From Dillenia suffruticosa (lineage: Eukaryota > Streptophyta > Magnoliopsida > Dilleniales > Dilleniaceae), in the NCBI GenBank assembly GCA_033439265.1, contig JAVTVX010000005.1, positions 1,064,001-1,128,000 on the forward strand: DNA of 64,000 nucleotides, given 5' to 3'. Positions 61,501 to 64,000 of the stretch are shown here, piece by piece. Under the pieces are notes generated by a model. The model made no database searches, was not told where the DNA came from, and worked only from the letters and a program-made list of their open reading frames with translations. Numbering within the stretch: position 1 is the stretch's first letter; each line of letters begins with the position of its first letter. Both the position numbers and the translations under genes were made by a program.

Positions 61501-63864
61501 TTTCATCTCTTGGGGTCATATTACAATAAAACAACAGGTGATATGTATAATCTTTCGTTACCTTAAGAGCAACTTCAGGTTTCAATAAGGGATCAGTCAA
61601 TCCCACTGATTTGATTTCAGCAATGGATTCTCTCAGGGACTGATATGCCTCCCGGGAACTCAGCCTGTGTTTCATGGGGTTTGTGTCAGATAGTGTCTCT
61701 CCCAAAGTTTTAAGTGCATTTGCTTGCTGAGAATCAAAGTAATCCCGAGGATCCTGGTACAAGACAGATAATACTCATTCATTTATGACATAAATAAGTT
61801 GCTGAAACAAATGGCCACAAAGTTGCACCTTAATACAAAGTGGGGCAATAGGAGGGTCACGAGGTGCATCAAGATCCTCAATTTCAGTCATTCGAGAAAT
61901 CCTATCCAGTCGCTCTTGGTTTCTGGTTCCATCAGATGCTTCATTAGATACTTCAGCTGCGCACAGACCAAAAATCATTACTGCGTGGTATCTCACATTT
62001 GTTAGTGAGCTAACCAGCAAAAGAGAGAGAGCATGGAAATCAAGATGACTGGAAGAAGATATGGAAGTGCTGCTAAACACGAACCCTTTTTTGACCTGAG
62101 TGCCACGGCTACTGCTCTTGTGTCTCGTGGTTCAGCATCTGCATACAAAGCTTGTGAGAGAGATGGATGCCATATTCCTCATCATTTCAAGAGACACAGT
62201 CAACAAGTGCAACAAAATTAGTGGAGCTCATAGATGACCTTTTAGAATACTAGCAAATTATGCATCTAGGAAATGTATGATCATGAAATTAGTATATTTG
62301 TTTGCAATGTTCGTGGCTGTAACTCCTATCATCTGTAATTTTTTCTTTTTGAATCAGCTGTAGTTTTTCTTTTTTTTTTTTTTTTTTCTCAACAAGATTG
62401 AAAAATTAGAAAAGATAAAAAAATGCAGCCAAGGAAGGTTTACCTAGAGGTCTTCCTTCGAGAACAACTGCTGCATGCCGGTTAAGATCATGTGCAAGAG
62501 ATCTTTTGTATTGCTCATAATGTGAGTCAATTTCAGTGATTACCTTGCCTCCATCACGAAGGATCCCATGGTCCTATAAGTTAAACAAAGACCATCATAA
62601 TAGGAGACATGTTACCCATGAAGTCAAAAGCATTAACTTTATAAATGAGGTAATGACAAAAAGCTAGAGATGGCCTAGAAAGAATTTATTCCAATTTCAT
62701 TATGCATATGGAGCTTTTACACTACACCTTTGCAATAAAAAAATACAAGGAATAACTCAAATGTCGCTATATTGAAACATACAACTACAAAAAAAAAAAA
62801 AAAAAAATGTCCACCTTCTAAAAGGCTGTTTGAAACCTAGAGGAGAGAATGACATAGAGAAAATGCAATCAGCCTTGCCTTACTACCTCATAGCCACCTT
62901 ACCAGTCACCACTTAAGAAGATTAAAAATATTTAGCGCATTTTCATTGGGATTGCAACCCTGGGAGTCTAGGACCATGAAAGGACAAACCAGCAAGGATT
63001 TTGTGCCCATTCAAATGTAAGTTTTACATGATTAAGTACATGTTTATTGGAAGAGATGGGCACTCTCAATGCTCTGAAATCATAATAGTTGGTTTCAATC
63101 CCTAAGTTACTTTCCAGTAAACCAATTGATTAGGAACACCTGTAAATGGGCCACTGCACATATAATGCCATCTAAAAACTCATTTTGGCCGAATGCCTGT
63201 TTGCTGAATTCCCACTGTCTAATTGGACAGTCATGGCCAATTTGTAGCATACAGAAAAATACATACAAGTTTGAATCAGCAGAACAACATAAGTGCTAAA
63301 TAAAGGTTTTATCCAACATACTGGAAGATGCAAGTAATCATCTCCTTGATCAGCTTCCATGTCTAAAGTTGGGTCCACTCGGCGGATCTGTGACCAGCAA
63401 GAAAGGGAGAATTCAGCAAACAAATGATATTATTCCAACATCAACTATTTTAACATGGAGAGAAGATCATAACAATTTCCTAAAGCTTGCACCTTCTGCC
63501 GAGCTTCATTTGCCAAGATGTCATCTTGCTTCAAGAATACAGCAAGATCTTCATCTTCGGCAGCTTCTGCTGCTGCTACAATTGAGTTCTTTGTGCGATG
63601 AAGGTATTCTGCTCTGCAATATTTGTTCCAGAAGTCCAGTTCTGTCATCTGCAAACAGAGAAATAAGTAGAAACTCCAGTGACAGGAAGGTTATCACAAT
63701 AAAATTGTTCTGATCTCATGCACAAGATTATATTTCGTCCTACTTTTGATAAGATAATAAATGATGTTTAAGGGCCCAAGGGATGCATGTTTGAGCATTC
63801 TTCATACCTTGCTGGGAACAAACTTTAAGAAAGCCTCATGGACAGCGGGTTTCTCAGCAAAAAT
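58597..63864 (-). CDS. TFB1: TFIIH core subunit 1 (p62/TFB1), BSD-domain protein (partial, 5' part beyond right edge)
   Basis: Subunit of the general transcription and nucleotide-excision-repair factor TFIIH in the nucleus. In-window exons, gene order: 63808-63864, 63493-63648, 63322-63387, 62444-62573, 61829-61956, 61562-61753, 61324-61437, 61075-61152, 60462-60509, 59281-59349, 58597-58683. All junctions keep phase and give about 374 residues. They include the second BSD domain (IFAEKPAVHEAFLKFVPSK then TELDFWNKYCRAEYLHR), RRVDPTLDMEADQGDD, DLDAPRDPPIAPLCIK, NGLTQNISSTKYHLGKNP, the helical C-terminus (KHFWSSYPITTSYLYAK, HQVSLLVQPMQQ), ending in HYDADMQKRSAKSGERPNGII. The PH domain and first BSD domain lie right of base 64000. 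One acceptor (CTGAAG at 59350) is weak but required by phase. Confidence 0.92.
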
Positions 63865-64000
63865 CTGAAAATCGATTCAATTATTGATCAGAAAAGCAAG
63901 AGAATATATAGTGAAGACAAGTACACTCTAAGATTGGCCATTAAGCAAGTTAGCACATGCACTGAAAAACAAGAAGATCTAAGAAAAAGTGAGCATAAGG

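Overview
This window is nuclear DNA of a flowering plant, most likely a eudicot and possibly a woody rosid (that rank is a guess). The signs are AT-rich sequence, many short exons with GT-AG introns, plastid- and mitochondrion-targeted proteins, plant-only families (CAX exchanger, oleosin, raffinose-synthase-like protein, VARICOSE), tRNA-derived SINEs, an RTE-type LINE with a TTG-repeat tail, and many GA/CT and TA microsatellites. There is no bacterial operon structure, CRISPR array, rRNA or recognisable tRNA gene.

Layout. Left block, all minus strand: a CAX2/CAX5-type vacuolar cation/proton exchanger cut by the left edge (764-5724, with a decayed LINE in its 3-kb intron), an oleosin-like gene (8639-9115), mitochondrial heme A synthase COX15 (9880-13474, 7 exons) and a SIP1/raffinose-synthase-like GH36 gene (15905-20169, 13 exons, one intron with a GC donor). 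Next comes about 12 kb without an intact gene (20.4-32.4 kb). It holds a relic of a second SIP1-like last exon, several SINE families, a cluster of TTCTAGAA palindromes and microsatellites. Right block: a plastid J-domain protein (32847-33290, plus strand), the decapping scaffold VARICOSE (34788-50913, minus, 12 exons, with a truncated LINE in intron 1), a 5.5-kb repeat-rich spacer, a 62-residue membrane protein (56561-56749, plus), a four-copy tandem repeat (57357-58105), and the 3' part of the TFIIH p62 subunit TFB1 (58597-63864, minus, cut by the right edge).

The genes are unrelated housekeeping and accessory functions and do not form one pathway. Their order is informative. From memory, Arabidopsis has VCS, a DnaJ gene and CAX2 side by side on chromosome 3 (At3g13300-13320), and CAX5, SIP1 and TFB1 side by side on chromosome 1 (At1g55730-55750). 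This window carries the union of both sets, as expected of an unduplicated ancestral block that was doubled and fractionated in the Arabidopsis lineage.

I found no new multi-gene system. The most useful observations are this gene order, the dispersed SINE families (two copies with clear target-site duplications), the SIP1 relic, the clustered heat-shock-element-like palindromes, the GC-AG intron and the tandem repeat beside TFB1. Exon boundaries were set by hand from splice signals, reading-phase continuity and recalled family sequences.
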